NCBI RefSeq assembly: GCF_022682495.2
Contig: NC_071388.1
Location: 180,976,528 to 181,040,527 of the forward strand
Source: Desmodus rotundus
Taxonomy: Eukaryota; Chordata; Mammalia; Chiroptera; Phyllostomidae
Reading direction: 5' to 3'
DNA length: 64,000 bases
The notes under the pieces: generated by a model
What the model was told of the DNA's origin: nothing
Seen by the model: only the letters and a program-made list of their open reading frames with translations
The model's database searches: none
Made by a program: the position numbers and the translations under genes
Shown: piece after piece, positions 49,151 through 61,241 of the stretch
How positions within the stretch are numbered: position 1 is the stretch's first letter
Layout: every line of letters begins with the position of its first letter

Positions 49151-50676
49151 TTATCTTTTTTTTCTGTATGCCTCCTCCCTTATGAAAGAATCTATGTGTT
49201 TGCCATCTTCCCCCACCACCCCCAGCTTTTGCAAACAGTCTAGTTCACAGTTGGAAATTTAACTGCCCATCCTAGTTTTTACTTCAGCCTGATGATAAGG
49301 GAGGCCTTGATGCCGAGTGAGTCTCCCCGATCTGAGCGGTGGGGAGGTACAGCTTCACCCAGTGACACCTGTGGAAGGGGCCATCCCTCACAAATTCCAA
49401 GTATCCACATGAAAGACAGTCTCCCATGCCAGAGACAATAGATCTCCAAAAGCCCGCTCCTTCTCACCTTTGCTAAGTGCCCACAGCTACCAAACCAGCA
49501 GCAGTAGTGGTCTCTGAGCTGTAGGAAGTTAAGGCCCCCATTACACTGAGTCTAGTAAGCATGAGAACCGCTGAAATCCCCCGGGATGTTTGCACAGCCC
49601 CCAATGTGCCATCGCACTTCACCTACAAAACGAACAGACAAGAGATATATCCCTATTCTTTCCATTTCTCGTGTTCTCTGATCCCCACTAGTCACTTCTA
49701 ATCCTCTGGCACACCAACCCTAGGATTAAGTCTGATCCAACACAGGTAGCGGAGAAAATTGCTTCTAAAAATTGGTGACAACGTTAAGATTCAAAGGTCT
49801 TGCTTTCTAGCCTGGCAGTCCAATTCTGGTGACCTGTGAGAGGGAATCGTGACTTTACTCTTGGATTGATTCCCTCTGGCCTCGGCTCAGCGTAATCGCA
49901 TAGAAAATACGCCATCAGAAACCACCCTTCCAAAACCAGCATGGATGGGGATAATAAACATTGAACAGATGTGCCTGAGCCCTACAGGGACCTGTGTGAT
50001 TAGCCTGCATTGGCTTAAGTGTTGGAATTGGTACAGATTTGCAGCGGGGCTGAAGAAAATGGGGTTGATAAAAAGGCCAGATGATGTAGCTGTATTGGAA
50101 CATAAAAGGTGCTTTAGGGCATCTTTCGGTCTGGCCTTACAGTCAGGGGATATGTACAACCCAGGTGACAAAATTCCTGACACCCATCGTCATCCCAGTC
50201 CGTGCTCTCAGAACGTCATGGCTGTGATGGGCCAAGGGCCCATGTACCTCCCAGTCTTCCTGCATCTCTGAGTACCAGCTGGTCAAGGGATCTGACAAGG
50301 AGAGCAAGAGCGGGTTTGATAGTGGGGAACCACATCTGTGGACAGGGCCGATTGGGCACTTCAAGATTTCATTATCCATCTTCCCTTGGTGGTTCTTGAC
50401 CTAAGGAAGGATATTAAACTTGCTCAGATAAGTCTTACTTCCTTCAAACGTCTCTCAACTTGGATGATTATGCTGTAATCACAGTTCAGTGATTCTCACA
50501 GAAGAAATTTGGTGCTCTCCAGGCACCAAGGTGCCCTTTCCAATGACATCTTTAAAAATAAAAACTTTTCTTAATGGTTTCATGAAGCTCCTGCCAATTT
50601 CTCCATCTCCTAATGGGTTACAGAGGCAGCCGTGTCTGTGGCTCAGCCCTTAATGCCTCGTGCCTTCTTGTTGCAG

Positions 50677-50897
50677 TTACACATCCAAAGAACAACTATT
50701 CCTCGAGAACTCCCTGCAGCTCCCTGCTGCCGCTGCTGACAGCTCATGCAGCAACCTCTGGAAAACAGAGTAACTTTACTCGAAAATCGTCCAATCACAA
50801 CAAGCCCTCCGAGGGTAAAGCAGTGAACCCCAAAATGACGAGCAACCTTCCCAGCACCGTGGACCTCTCTCACCAGGCCCTGCCACCTAACAAGCAG
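50677..50897 (+). CDS. SPATS2L: SPATS2L coding exon (Ser/Asn-rich basic region)
   Basis: The exon is 221 bases, with acceptor CCTTCTTGTTGCAG ending at 50676 and perfect donor GTAAGT at 50898. Two bases complete Ile, then 73 codons end in phase 0. It encodes THPKNNYSSRTPCSSLLPLL and then a Ser/Asn/Lys/Pro-rich stretch ending ALPPNKQ. The composition suggests a disordered, positively charged linker between the helical core and the basic tail. The open frame continues past the donor for about 70 codons, but that extension has no family counterpart I know of. Confidence 0.95.
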
Positions 50898-53551
50898 GTA
50901 AGTGCTCTGGGGAGTCTCCTTGCATTGCCTCGGGGGGTCCTGCAGACCCCGGTCCTTGGGACCAGGAAGAAATCACTTATTTGCAGAAGAAGAAAACAGC
51001 TGCTGATAGACGCAGAGCTTGCTGGAGTCCCACCCAGGCCTTCCCATCCCCCAGCAGCACGGCCTGGCCTCACAGGTCTCCTCTGGTCCACATTTCACAG
51101 GGGCCTTTGCACATGAAGGAAGTGGCCTTTGCACACTGCCAGCAGCATTAGCAGAGTCCACCTAAATGAGACAGCTCCTCTCGTGCCTTTGAATGCCTCT
51201 GTCTCCAGCTCCTGGGACCCGGCCCACGTGTGGAAGGGCCTCACACAGACTTGGGAACAGGATTCAGAACCTGGCTTCTAACACTGAGCGAGAAGAAACC
51301 CAACATTTATTTTTTAAGATTCTTTAATTCCCACTTATGTTTAGGTTATCAATCAGTAGGAGGCCAAAGTTAGTTCACACTTCTCTCTCTTCTCTTGGGC
51401 GTTTAGTAAAGAGAACACATTTCAAAGTGACATTATTAATTCTTATGTAGTATGTCTTCTAAAGATACAAGTGTCCAAAGGGCAGTCTTCCTTCTGTGTG
51501 TCCACTCTGTCCTCGAGAAGTATTTGCCCCTTATCGTTAGAGAACGAACAAGAAGTGGATTCGATGCTGCAGAAGCCAGGCATGTTATAAAGACATTTCA
51601 GCTTTACAAAATGCTGGTTTTTTAACAAATGTTGCATTTCGTGGCCTTGGACTTTCAGAATCCTCATTAATGATGCTGACAGGCATTTCTCAGGCCAAGA
51701 ATGTCTTCATGAACTTTAAAATCGTACTTTAACAAGGAGCATTTCATACATGCATAGCTTCAAGAGCATAATCAAATCTGCTTTTCTTGTAATCTAAATA
51801 CATCTTCACACTTCTGTTCTTTGCTCATTATTAAAAGTCTAAAATCTAGTCTGAGTTTCCCTTTCACCACTTCTTTAAAAACAAGAGAGGCCAGATTAAA
51901 TGCTATCTACGTAGATTTTTTTTCAGCTCGCCATTTTGCCATTTTTCGGCAAAATGTTGCAGGCAATGGCTCATTCCATTTGAAATATCTAAGCGAGAAC
52001 GCTGTACACCTGGGCGAGAAGCGCCTTGAGCTGAGCCCCATGCTTCAGAGTGACCCCTCCTGGTCCTCCCACAACCATGGCCCTTTCTCCAGAGCGAGAC
52101 CAAAGAGATGTGACAACCCAAAACCTGTCCTCTCCCTTCTGGAAAGTGCTCCAAGTACTTGCGATCCTAGAATTCTATTCCCAAGTGGCCCCAAGCTTGC
52201 CCCGTGTTGGGACCGCTTCCCTGAATACATCCTCTTGAGAGCAGACCACACTACCAGCCGGCACACCCCTGAGTCCAAAGGGTGATTATTTGTGGGGGTG
52301 GGACAAAGCCCGGTCGTGCAGGCTGAGTGCCCCATCCGTGTGTGCAAGGGCCCCTCACCTCGCGTGACAGTGCCAGAGGCGGGAAGGCGGGCTGTGCAGG
52401 CAGGCGGTGTGTGGGCCTGTCTCCGCACTCTCGCCCTGAGCCCCGATCATTAGGGGGGGGTCTGCCCTAAACCTGTATGGTCCAGCCACAGCGCACAAAT
52501 TAACAACTTTATATGTATTTGTAACTCATAACATTACACTTTTAATAATAGAAGTTTGATTGTCAATAAAGGTCTGTGTTCATGGAACAGCCGACCTGTG
52601 AATCTTGCCAGAAGACAATATGTGAAGCGGGAACGGCTTCGCCATTTTCTAACAGAAGACCTGGGCCACGTCCCTCACGTTTATCTTCCTCTTTTATAAA
52701 ATGGAACAAATAATAGCAACTGCACTAAACGGTGATTGTAATGATAAATGAGATGGGACCTGGTGCACTGTGAGCGCTCAATAAGTGTTGACTACTATTG
52801 ACCTCAAGGAATTTAAACATTTTTGCCTTCAACAGCCACAGGCATGCCAGCCCATGGCTTTCGTTCTCCTAACCCTTTATGTTTTCGGTTGCCGCCTTGT
52901 TAAAGGTGGCTGGATTTTCTCTTGGCGCTTCAAAATTCGTTGGCTAAGAGCTGTAAGGTTTAGAAAAAGAACTGATTACCTCTGTGAAAATATGCATTAC
53001 CTCCACCTCCCACCAGGGTCTACCAGATACACCTCACCCCTGTCTTTACCCAAGATAATATTTCTGAACTGTGATATTTATTTTGAAATAAAATAGAAAA
53101 GAAGCTGTTTTAGAGAAGGAAAATTACAAACAGAATTTTACATTTTTTCATATATGTAATGAGAATTTGTATAGTCTGTACGGAATGTCCCCAAAGTTTT
53201 CATCATAGAAGATCACGGCCCAGCTCCTTTCTGTGTTACATTTCATTCTGTTATATTTTAAGTTTACTTTCTTTGACCTGGTTCCTGACTTGTCCGCTTA
53301 TACTTCAGTAACCTCTCTTTCATTATCAGTAATTTCCTCAGAGTTTCATTTACAAGACAGCCCACTATTCTTTTAAGCTCGAGGATTTTGTCAGCTTGGC
53401 CTCACTTGCATGTTGTCATATTCTTCCAGGGTATAAAAAAGCTAACCCGTGGCTTAGAGAATTGGTTTTCCTGGTGTCTACTGGAGTCATCGGTGGTCTG
53501 TTGGCATCTAATACCTGTGTATGTGTCTCTCTCTCCCTTTTTTTTCCATAG
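50898..53551 (+). other. SPATS2L intron, 2.7 kb
   Basis: A sense MIR lies at 52650-52800. Otherwise unassigned. The 154-residue frame at 51821-52285 has no known resemblance and overlaps open frames on the other strand. Confidence 0.55.
52650..52800 (+). mobile_element. MIR SINE, 3' half
   Basis: CTTCCTCTTTTATAAAATGG, AATAATAGCAACTGCAC and GCGCTCAATAAGTGTTGACT follow the MIR 3' half. Confidence 0.8.
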
Positions 53552-53944
53552 AATGGGTCCTCTAGCCAAAGACGAAGATTTAATCCTCAGTATCATAACA
53601 GGCTAAATGGGTCGGCCAAGCCACAGGGCAGTGGTACCGACGCCGATCCAATGGCGAAGGGCAACACCCGCCACGAACACAGAAGACAGCCACACAACGG
53701 CTTCCGTCCCAAAAATAAAGGCGGCGCCAAAAATCAAGAGGCCTCTTTGGGAACAAAGACCCCCGAGGCCCCGGTCCACTCGGAAAAGCCCCGGCGAAGG
53801 CAGCACGCCACAGACAACTCGGAGGCGAGGCCTTTCCGGGGCAACGTCTCTAGGGTTTCACAGTGCAATCTCTGTCCCACGAGAATAGAAGTGTCCACAG
53901 ATGCTGCGGTTCTCTCAGTGCCAGCTGTGACATTGGTGGCCTGA
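53552..53944 (+). CDS. SPATS2L: SPATS2L terminal coding exon
   Basis: The acceptor is a strong pyrimidine tract (CTCTCTCTCCC plus a T run) ending in AG at 53551. The exon encodes 130 residues and the TGA stop at 53942-53944. It begins NGSSSQRRRFNPQYHNRLNG, continues through an Arg/His/Asn-rich, low-complexity region containing HEHRRQPHNGFRPKNKGGA, and ends with VSQCNLCPTRIEV and a hydrophobic tail. The basic Arg/Gly/Asn composition would suit RNA binding and stress-granule entry, in line with what is reported for this protein. That link is inference. Confidence 0.96.
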   Translation, partial: NGSSSQRRRFNPQYHNRLNGSAKPQGSGTDADPMAKGNTRHEHRRQPHNGFRPKNKGGAKNQEASLGTKTPEAPVHSEKPRRRQHATDNSEARPFRGNVSRVSQCNLCPTRIEVSTDAAVLSVPAVTLVA

Positions 53945-54385
53945 GCGAGGAGACAAAAAAAGCATTTTTCACTCAATTTTGGTTCCCTGCCCGAGGTGCT
54001 GACCCAATTCGCTGCCAAAAGAGAGTCAATCAGAATAGACAAACCCTAAACGGTTGAGTCATCCTCTCTTAATCATTTTTACTAATTCTAATAATCAGCT
54101 CTAGCTTGCTTCATAACTTTCACGGCTTTGCTTGATCTGTTGATGCTTTTTCCCATCAAGACATTGCAGCAGTTTAGCCAGGCAGTATTTACTCGTTTGT
54201 TAGGAAAATCAACACGTGGCTAAAGATCAGAGGCTCAGTAGCGACCTATGTTTGTAGCAGTGATGTCAGTCCATTGAGCGTCCTTAGAGAGTTAATGTTG
54301 AAAAAATTCTTATTGATCAGACAAACATGATCTGCTGAAGACACATGCGCTTTTGTAGGATTTAACATCTGGTGTTTTTCTGAAA

Positions 54386-54411
54386 TATATATATATATAT
54401 ACATATATTGC
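54386..54411. repeat. (AT)n run in the SPATS2L 3' UTR
   Basis: An alternating AT run of about 26 bases shortly before the candidate poly(A) signal. Confidence 0.85.
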
Positions 54412-54425
54412 TTTATTTGAAACAA

Positions 54426-54431
54426 ATTAAA
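54426..54431 (+). terminator. Candidate poly(A) signal ATTAAA of SPATS2L
   Basis: ATTAAA is the commonest variant poly(A) hexamer. It is the first good candidate after the stop at 53944 and is followed by a T/G-containing segment. No transcript evidence is available here. Confidence 0.5.
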
Positions 54432-54699
54432 ATATGCTGCATTTGACACCTGGCTCATTTCATTTACTGATGCCCACCTTCTTATTAAATGTACGTGTGG
54501 TGCTTTCAGGACAGCTGGAGAGACTGGAGGTCGTGACACGGAGCTCTGTACGGTACTGGTGCCCGTGGGACAAGTATTCCGTCAGAAAAAGTAACGCCAC
54601 CCAATGGCCCTGCCAGTACATTACACGCATACAGATGGACGTGCACCTCAGGCATCTTAGATGCTATGTGGCAGTTTGGAACCTTGGTGGCAAGTGACA

Positions 54700-55215
54700 T
54701 AAACCTCAGTTCAGCCTAGCTTAAAACAATAAAAATTTATTGGTTCAGTGACTGAAAAGTCCAGTATCAAAGTATATCTTGGGTCCAATTTGATCAGGGC
54801 TGTCTCTTGATTATCTCAGTTTCTCCCTCTTCCTTCTTAGGCTGACATTGTATTCAGAATGGTAGCAAATGGCCACCTCACTCCTGAGATTCAAATTCAT
54901 CCGCTGCCCCCCACCATCCAGAAGAAGAGAGATTCTTTCCAGGTAGCATCCTCATGGGGCAAGTGTCTTTCACAGAAGGCCCAGCAAAGGTTTTGCGTAT
55001 CATTGGTCTGCATGGCTGATAGGCTTGTCCCTCATCCAATCATCAAAGTGGGGGTGGGGGAGAGCAACAAATGAGATGTACTAATTAGCTAGCATAGGCT
55101 AATCAGTCCCTCTACCACCACCATCCCCCGACCCAGTCTCCGGAGCTGGGGTGTGGCCACCTCTCCAGAATCACATGAGGCTGTATGAGAAGGGCTACTG
55201 CGACCTCAGGAAGGA
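54700..55215 (+). repeat. Ancient interspersed repeat A, copy 3
   Basis: AATAAAAATTTATTGGTTCA, TGACTGAAAAGTCCAGTAT, TCATCCAATCATCAAAGTGG and GGTGTGGCCACCTCTCCAGA follow the same family order as at 22110-22690. Confidence 0.55.
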
Positions 55216-56640
55216 AGAATGGACACTGGGGAACCCAAACCCTAAGGAGCCCCCAGTCCCTATCTTTGACTGCAGGGCAGCTCAGTTTGGAAACTGCTTC
55301 CCATCAAACTTCCATGTGTCCTACAGATTGTTGTTCTCTTTCAAGTCCCAGTGTGTGTTTTTCAGCTCAACGTTAACATGTTTTCTGGCAGCCGAGGTTC
55401 AGTAGTTCTCTTCCACTGATCAGCTGAGCCTGCACTCCACGCAAGCATCTGTTTCTTCTTTTGCCAAGTGCAGGAGGATGTTTGCTCTCTCCATGGAGGG
55501 CTTTCTGAGGTCTCTGGGTGTACCCAGAGACTCAACAGGAATTTTAAATTTTAAGTCACATTCCAAGAAGGAAGAAAGAGTTGTTCATTCAAATAAGAAA
55601 GATCAATGTTCAGGACTGCCTTCCACGTTTGCTCCATCTGAGGCCCTGAATTTAAATTTTACAAGACAGAAGGACTTTGCACAAATTTTATGTAGCAAGA
55701 ATGAAAAATGTCAGTTTATATGTGACAGCTTTAAAGATGAGTCAGATAACTCCTGCGACAGGAACACAACGGTTTCCAGGTCAGGAGTGCACCTGCCTTG
55801 GGCGGCATTGGCCCCGCCACCCTCAACCTCGACTTGCTCGCTCAGAGTGCCGTAGGGGTTAAGAAAGCTCAAACACATTCCTAAACGCATAGCAAATGCC
55901 CCCAGTTCACTGAAAAGAAACAAAAAAGGATGCTAAAAAATGTTTACACCGGACTATGTTTTCTCCTAGCGTCTGCCTTTCTTGCAGACCCTGGGCAAGT
56001 GAGCATTCACTAGTTTGCATTTTGAAATGGTAATTTCAGTTTTTTGGTGCCAATGTCGGGCTATTAAAGTATCCTATTACTAAATTATTTATCTGTTCTA
56101 GTGGAACCATTGGTGTGACCCTAGACACCTGGGTCAAATTCAGCCATTCATTTAAAATGTTTTAAACTCCTTTTAAAAACCCACAGGCTCTGAGCACTCT
56201 AATCTCTCCTCTTAATGCACAATAGCCAGAGTAGATTCTTCTTTCGTGAACATTTCTCTAGCAGAGATTAAAACATTTTCATTCCCATGAAGGTCGAATA
56301 ACGTCAGATCTCACCTATGTTGTATCAAGACCCCACTTGTGAAATTTAAACCTCCCGGTTGGGTTCCCAATTGCATTCCACATTTACATTTCATTTGAAA
56401 ATCTCTACATACTCCAGCTCTGTGCTGGTGAGACCCTCCTGGGGGCGGCTGAGTGCAGCAAGGCTCACGAAGTTAAACACAAATCAGCACAAAACTCAGC
56501 CTCAATGAAGGCCCTACAAGAGTTTGGGGGAGGAAACCAGAAACATGCCACATTCCATTTAAGGCTCAGTTCACGAGCAGTTCAACTCTGCTGGCGTCAG
56601 AAAAGGAGATTCTAATTAAACATTCTTTGGGAAGCGACAC
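55216..56640. other. Intergenic, no assignable feature
   Basis: Downstream of SPATS2L. A 125-codon open frame at 55478-55855 on the + strand resembles nothing I know and has no evident promoter or splice context. The rest is AT-rich. Confidence 0.5.
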
Positions 56641-57620
56641 CAAATGAGGTTAATAAGAAAAGTTGTCAAACCAAAAGTGACCTACATATTTTTGCCAAAG
56701 ACAAAGATTTTGGAATTCTGTGTCACGAGAACCCTCAATACAACCCCGGTAGGACCCTCTCGAGGAAGGTCGCGTTGTGGTCTTTCCTTTAAGTCCAGGG
56801 GCCCCTCCGGTTCAGGGGAAGAAGGTCGCCCAGCTGAGTCTGTACCAGGCAGCAGCGAGGACTGAGACGAGAGCTGTTGCTCAAACTCAGCTTTTGTTAA
56901 ATGCAGGCACACAGGAGACAGAACATCTACATTACTTAATATCCTATCCCGTATATTATCACACACAGTTAACACACAACAGTCAGTGGGGCATTAGTGA
57001 CGGAGTTCCAGAGTCTCAGTCCCAGGTCCAGGAGACAGCGCGCAGTGGGCGATGAGCGGTCAGCTGCTCTCGAGGAAGATCTCCGCTGATGGGCTCCAAG
57101 GCCAAAGCCAGATCGAGGGCACAACGAGCAGGTGTCTTGGTCCGATTGGAGCGGTGCCACAGGCAGCATGGAAATCCCAGAGCTCAGTCAGGCAGCGCGT
57201 GGCCCAGAGTAGGGTGGAGCAGCGTCTCCTGTTGGGAGGTTTACTGTCTCGCTGGTGGCTCTGAGGTCCACCTCAATTATATCCTGGTCCTTGGCACTTG
57301 ATTGAGCTGGGAAATTCCGTGGCTTGGGGCCAAGAGTTCCCAGTGCTCTATTAGATGTGCCCTCTGCCGACATCCTGTGTGTAGCCCCCTGGCAGGCTTT
57401 TGGCAGGGCGCCTGGCATAACTTAGGTAGTTTCCTTCTTGAACCAAAATGGCAACCATCCTGGTTGACAAGAGTAACGCCATTTGGTTTTGTATACTTTA
57501 TCCTATCTTGACCAGACCAACGCCATTTCACTGGTCCTGCTCTCCACACTCTGAAAGCTTAGGTCTGAGCCTCAATCTTGAGTTAACCAAGAGAAGGGGG
57601 AACCCAGGATCTGGGTAGTT
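56641..57620 (-). other. CpG-bearing LTR-like block, unassigned
   Basis: About 1 kb of higher G+C and CpG content with open frames on both strands. On the minus strand AAATGGCGTTG motifs recur (about 57475 and 57521), then a TATAATTGAGG-like box follows near 57275. CTCATTTGGTGTCG at about 56635-56648 loosely resembles an LTR end followed by a primer-binding site. None of this is conclusive. It could equally be an unrelated repeat or regulatory sequence. Confidence 0.3.
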
Positions 57621-58964
57621 CTTTTCCCTGGGAAACTGAGGAGAAGGGGGCAGGAAAAAGAGATAGCATCTAGACAGGGAGAAATGCCTGAATTCAACAC
57701 CTTTTTAACAGAGCTTCCTCCTTCCCCTCATCCCTCCGTGCCTTCTTAGAGTACGCCTGTTTAGAGTGCCCTCTTGTGTCTAGACGTGGTGAGACCATAG
57801 TCTCCCCACAGACGTTCTGGTGACAGCATTGGAGAAACATGTAATGGCCCACTTGCTTCAGAGGCCATATCTAAAATTCAGGCACAGGTGGGCCAGGATT
57901 CCAGACTGCTCCCAGGTACCAAAAATGAAGCAAAAGACAAAGAGCCAGTCACTTGCTCACAAATTTCCTAAGGAAACTATAAAATAGCCAAAGACAATAA
58001 TTAATAACAATTTGATTGGCTAATACATTGCTCCAGCATTTTCCTGAAAGTACGAGCTATATTAACAGCTCTAATCTTATGAGAGGAAAATATGAAGAGT
58101 TGCTAAGTCCCAGGGATTCTCATTACCTCACAATTTGAAGCACAATTGTAATTCTATGCATTGTAAGCTATTACAAGGATTTTTTTCTTCTTTTTTTGCG
58201 CTTTTGCTTTTAACAAGCTTTTAAATTCTAAAGAAATTTTCTATTATTAGTTTCCAAGAACCAGGTCCCCAACTCTTGGAGGCAGATCAGGCAAAACAGA
58301 ATTTAATCTCATTACAGCAGCCCCTCCGGCACGGTCTAGTCCTGCTATCTGAGGAAACGCACAGGGGTGCTCTCATCACACAAGGTTCTCACAAATTATT
58401 TTTTTGTGATTGATTTTTGGAAGCCTCCTTGTTTGTGAATTCTGCTTCTTCCCGGAGCTCCACACTGCTTTTGGTGCTATCGCTAAGTTCAAGTTTCACA
58501 GGAGAAACTGCCAAACACAGATTTTAGAGATTAAGTAAATTCTAAAGCAAATGTGTTTATTTGTCTGAGAAAGTATCTAGATTTCTGGCAAAAAAAAAAA
58601 AAAGACTGCAAAAAAGAATTCCTACAAAAAGTAAGTGTAAGTGTAAAGAGTCTTCTTGTCAAACACAGAAAACTACCTTATTTTAAACTTTAGATACTTA
58701 AATTGGAATTATATCTTCCTATTCCTAGTCTTTGAGAGAACACACACTTTCTATAATTGCCATCATTATGTAGCAACCTGGCCCTTTTGACAATGCCAGA
58801 CGCACAGTAAGTACCCAATAAATACAGGGAAGAAAGAGCAGATATGGAAGAGTGATCAACTCCAATACCCCTAGAAAATTCTGGAGTCTAAATGACTTGT
58901 GCAAAATAATCCAGAGAAGATGGGAAGAAAGCAGAGCAGCCAAACTTCCAACACTCAGCAGACT
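57621..58964. other. Intergenic, mostly unassigned
   Basis: A short L2/MIR-like tail at about 58790-58830 (ACAGTAAGTACCCAATAAAT) and an A run at about 58590-58603. No gene seen. Confidence 0.5.
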
Positions 58965-59160
58965 GACTGGATTCCCGTTTAGGCTCCACCCTCTCTTACT
59001 GGCTGTCTAAACTCGGGCACATTTGTAAACATCTCATTACCTTGGATTCTCCATAGGTACACAGGGCTAGTAACCACACCTCCTTTGAGGGGTTGTTAAT
59101 ATCAAGTGCAAATAAGGATTAAGTAATTCATATTTGCACTTGAAATAATACTTGGCAGTT
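58965..59160 (+). mobile_element. MIR SINE
   Basis: CCCGTTTAGGCTCCACCCTC, TTACTGGCTGTCTAAACTCG, GGGCACATTTGTAAACATCT and GGGTTGTTAATATCAAGTGC follow MIR in sense. Confidence 0.75.
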
Positions 59161-59990
59161 TGTATGGATCAGGTTCCAATCAGGAGTCAGTAACCAACCA
59201 GAGTAATTTGAATGGGGAAGCTTTATACATTTATATGGGGAAGCTTTCTATATACATATAATATATAAATTTGTATACATGTCCATTTACATATTTTCTA
59301 TATATGAATAATTAGTAGCAGGGGATTAGCTACTGAAGAATACAGAAATAGCAAATACAGGGACAGCTGAGTCTATACCCGGAGCTGAAGCAGAGTGCCC
59401 AAGGAAGGGACAACTTAGGGAGAGCCTCTCCTTCCCCCACTCCTGCCCCCAAGGCTGAGATTCTGACTTTCTGGGGGAGGCTGTGGCTGTGTTCCATTAG
59501 AGGACAAGAGGATGGGTGAGGTGCTGATAGCGGGAGCCACCCCCAAAATACTGGAGAACGAGGGAGCTCCCCCCTCCGAGGAGCTGGCCCACCCCAGGGC
59601 CCAGCTGCAGGAATGCCACTGAAGGACTGGGTATTGGGCCACTCTGTACCTGAAAAACTCACCAGGCAGCTGGCAAGGGGTGCTGTTGAATTATCTGGGT
59701 TGCTGGCAGGGGGACCTAGGGGACCAGAAGCTGCCCTAAAACTCACTGGGGTGAGGGCCGCTGGGGGCCCCACACCTAACCAAGTCCTGCAGGAGCCAGA
59801 ACAGAGACACAGACTAGACCAGAAAGAAGCCCCTTCTTCCCCCCCCCCCAGGGTCCCTCTGATGACAAAGCCAGCTGACTAGAGAAGGGCCTGCAGGGTC
59901 CAGCTTCAGGATCACAAGCAGACAGCAAAGAGGGGATTTGGAACCAAGAAGCAGAGTTGATAACTGGCATATTGTTTAGAAAGCACCATA
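59161..59990 (+). repeat. Ancient interspersed repeat B, copy 2
   Basis: It starts GGATCAGGTTCCAATCAGGA and includes CCCCAAGGCTGAGATTCTGA. It parallels the copy at 12486-12960. An AT-rich expansion lies at about 59220-59310 and a C run at 59840-59849. Confidence 0.5.
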
Positions 59991-60534
59991 AGAACATTTG
60001 TTAAATAAACAGTAACTATGCGGCACACAGAAGACACTAAGTCCTATCTTACTCTTCTGAGAATGGAGTGAAGCCCTATACGAGGAGACCTAATATGGTG
60101 CCGAAGGGACCATAGACTCAAGGTCTAGACTCAAGGAAGGTGCGTGTATGTGAATCCAGTCCTTCCTCATCCTCCTCCTAGGCAGCTTCCCAAGCCCCTC
60201 TGTGCTTCGATGAATGAGGACAATAATACACCGACATAACAGAGTTGGTGTATTAAATAAGTTAATACATAAAGGGCTTAGTTTCTATTAGTCAGAAGAG
60301 CAAACACAAATCTTTCTAACATTACACCGAAACCAGAAATGTAAGTGGAAGCTAATAGGATAGATGGTTTAATTGGCAGCCCTGAGACAGCCTTCCTTTG
60401 GGATCATCCACCCCCTCAGTTCCCATGGCTCCGGTCCTTTCTGTGACTGACGGCTCCAATGTGCCCTTACTCACCCACAGCCCCCAGTGAGGAGAGGCCA
60501 TTGTTTTGCTCAGGTCAAATCACCCAACTAAAGC
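59991..60534 (+). other. Intergenic with a MIR fragment
   Basis: A sense MIR-like stretch is at about 60165-60300 (GAATGAGGACAATAATACAC, GTATTAAATAAGTTAATACA). The rest is unassigned. Confidence 0.55.
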
Positions 60535-60725
60535 AATGGTTCTCAACTGAGGGTAATTGATTTTACCCCCATCCCTCACTTCCAGGTGACACTTGGAAAA
60601 GTCTGGAGACATTTTGATTGTTCCAACTGAGGTAGGGAGTCCTGGCCAGGGATGCTGCTCAACACCTTACAGTGCCCAGCACAGTCGCCCGAAATAAAGA
60701 ATTGCCCAGCCCCAAGTGGCTTTAG
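60535..60725 (+). mobile_element. MER20-like hAT element, copy 2
   Basis: CAATGGTTCTCAACTGAGGG, AGGTGACACTTGGAAAAGTC, TGGAGACATTTTGATTGTTC, CCAGGGATGCTGCTCAACAC and AATAAAGAATTGCCCAGCCC follow the MER20-type order in sense. It is better preserved than copy 1. Confidence 0.7.
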
Positions 60726-61215
60726 CGGCACAGCTAGAAACACTGAGCCGGAGCGAGCAAGGGAAGTGCAGAAAGGGAACAGAGACAGAGTGGATGAACA
60801 AGCACAGGTTGCTCTGTTCCTCCAGCTACACTGGGTCTTGATTGGTTTGGCCTGGGTTACCCGATCCACACTCTCCAGCCCACAGCCAGAGTACAGAGTG
60901 CCTGATGCCCTTGGGCTGTCTGTGCCATCGACATAGAAGCTGAGACCCCACCTCTTCCAAACTGAGACATTAAAGGGTGCATCCCTGCAAGAGTGATTAT
61001 TGAAAGAAAATGTCCAAAAGTATACCTTTGCTTTCTACAATGTGCTGTTTAAAAATGAGTTTCTCTTCTAAGCTTCAGGCCCCCCAGTTCATTCTTGTAG
61101 CAGGAGCAAAATTTTACCAAGGTAATGAGAGCTTTAGGGTAAATGAAGGAAAAGAAAAGTTTGAGAAGCAACACTGTAAGACGAAAAGTTGTTAAATAAA
61201 CAAGCAGGGCAAAAA
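60726..61215. other. Intergenic, no assignable feature
   Basis: Open frames on both strands here are unsupported. Confidence 0.5.
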
Positions 61216-61241
61216 TACTGGTTGAAGGGTCACCATAAAAT

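Larger units (their letters stand above)
47770..50676 (+). other. SPATS2L intron, 2.9 kb
   Basis: It holds a VES SINE (48552-48793) and an antisense old L1-like stretch at about 48880-49150. The rest, including overlapping open frames on both strands at 49887-50271, is unassigned. Confidence 0.55.
19784..53944 (+). other. SPATS2L: SPATS2L gene, 3' two thirds of the coding region (seven exons)
   Basis: Seven exons spliced at GT-AG sites give one uninterrupted reading frame of about 409 residues ending at TGA 53942-53944. The product matches SPATS2L (SPATS2/DUF1387 family; also called SGNP), a cytoplasmic and nucleolar protein that enters stress granules. That recognition is from knowledge of the family, not a search. 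The family is about 560 residues, so the N-terminal ~150 residues, including the UBA-like helical part and a Lys/Arg-rich stretch, are encoded left of the window. In order the segment holds a Pro/Asn-rich linker, a long heptad-like helical region across the second to fifth exons, a Ser/Asn-rich basic region, and an Arg/His/Asn-rich tail with a terminal CNLC motif and hydrophobic end. Introns are 1359, 17630, 6017, 2365, 2907 and 2654 bases. No stop or frameshift breaks the frame, so the gene looks intact. Confidence 0.95.
53945..54450 (+). other. SPATS2L: Probable SPATS2L 3' UTR
   Basis: Following the stop codon, about 500 bases of AT-rich unique sequence contain an AT dinucleotide run at about 54386-54411 and end shortly after the hexamer ATTAAA at 54426-54431. 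I see no interspersed repeat before the signal, and one starts near 54700. The cleavage position is inferred from the usual 10-30 base spacing. A longer form reaching AATAAA at about 54727 is possible, but that hexamer lies in a repeat. Confidence 0.6.

Noticed and set aside
55478..55855. 125-codon + strand open frame downstream of SPATS2L
   Set aside because: No recognisable domain, promoter or poly(A) signal. Length is within chance for this much sequence.
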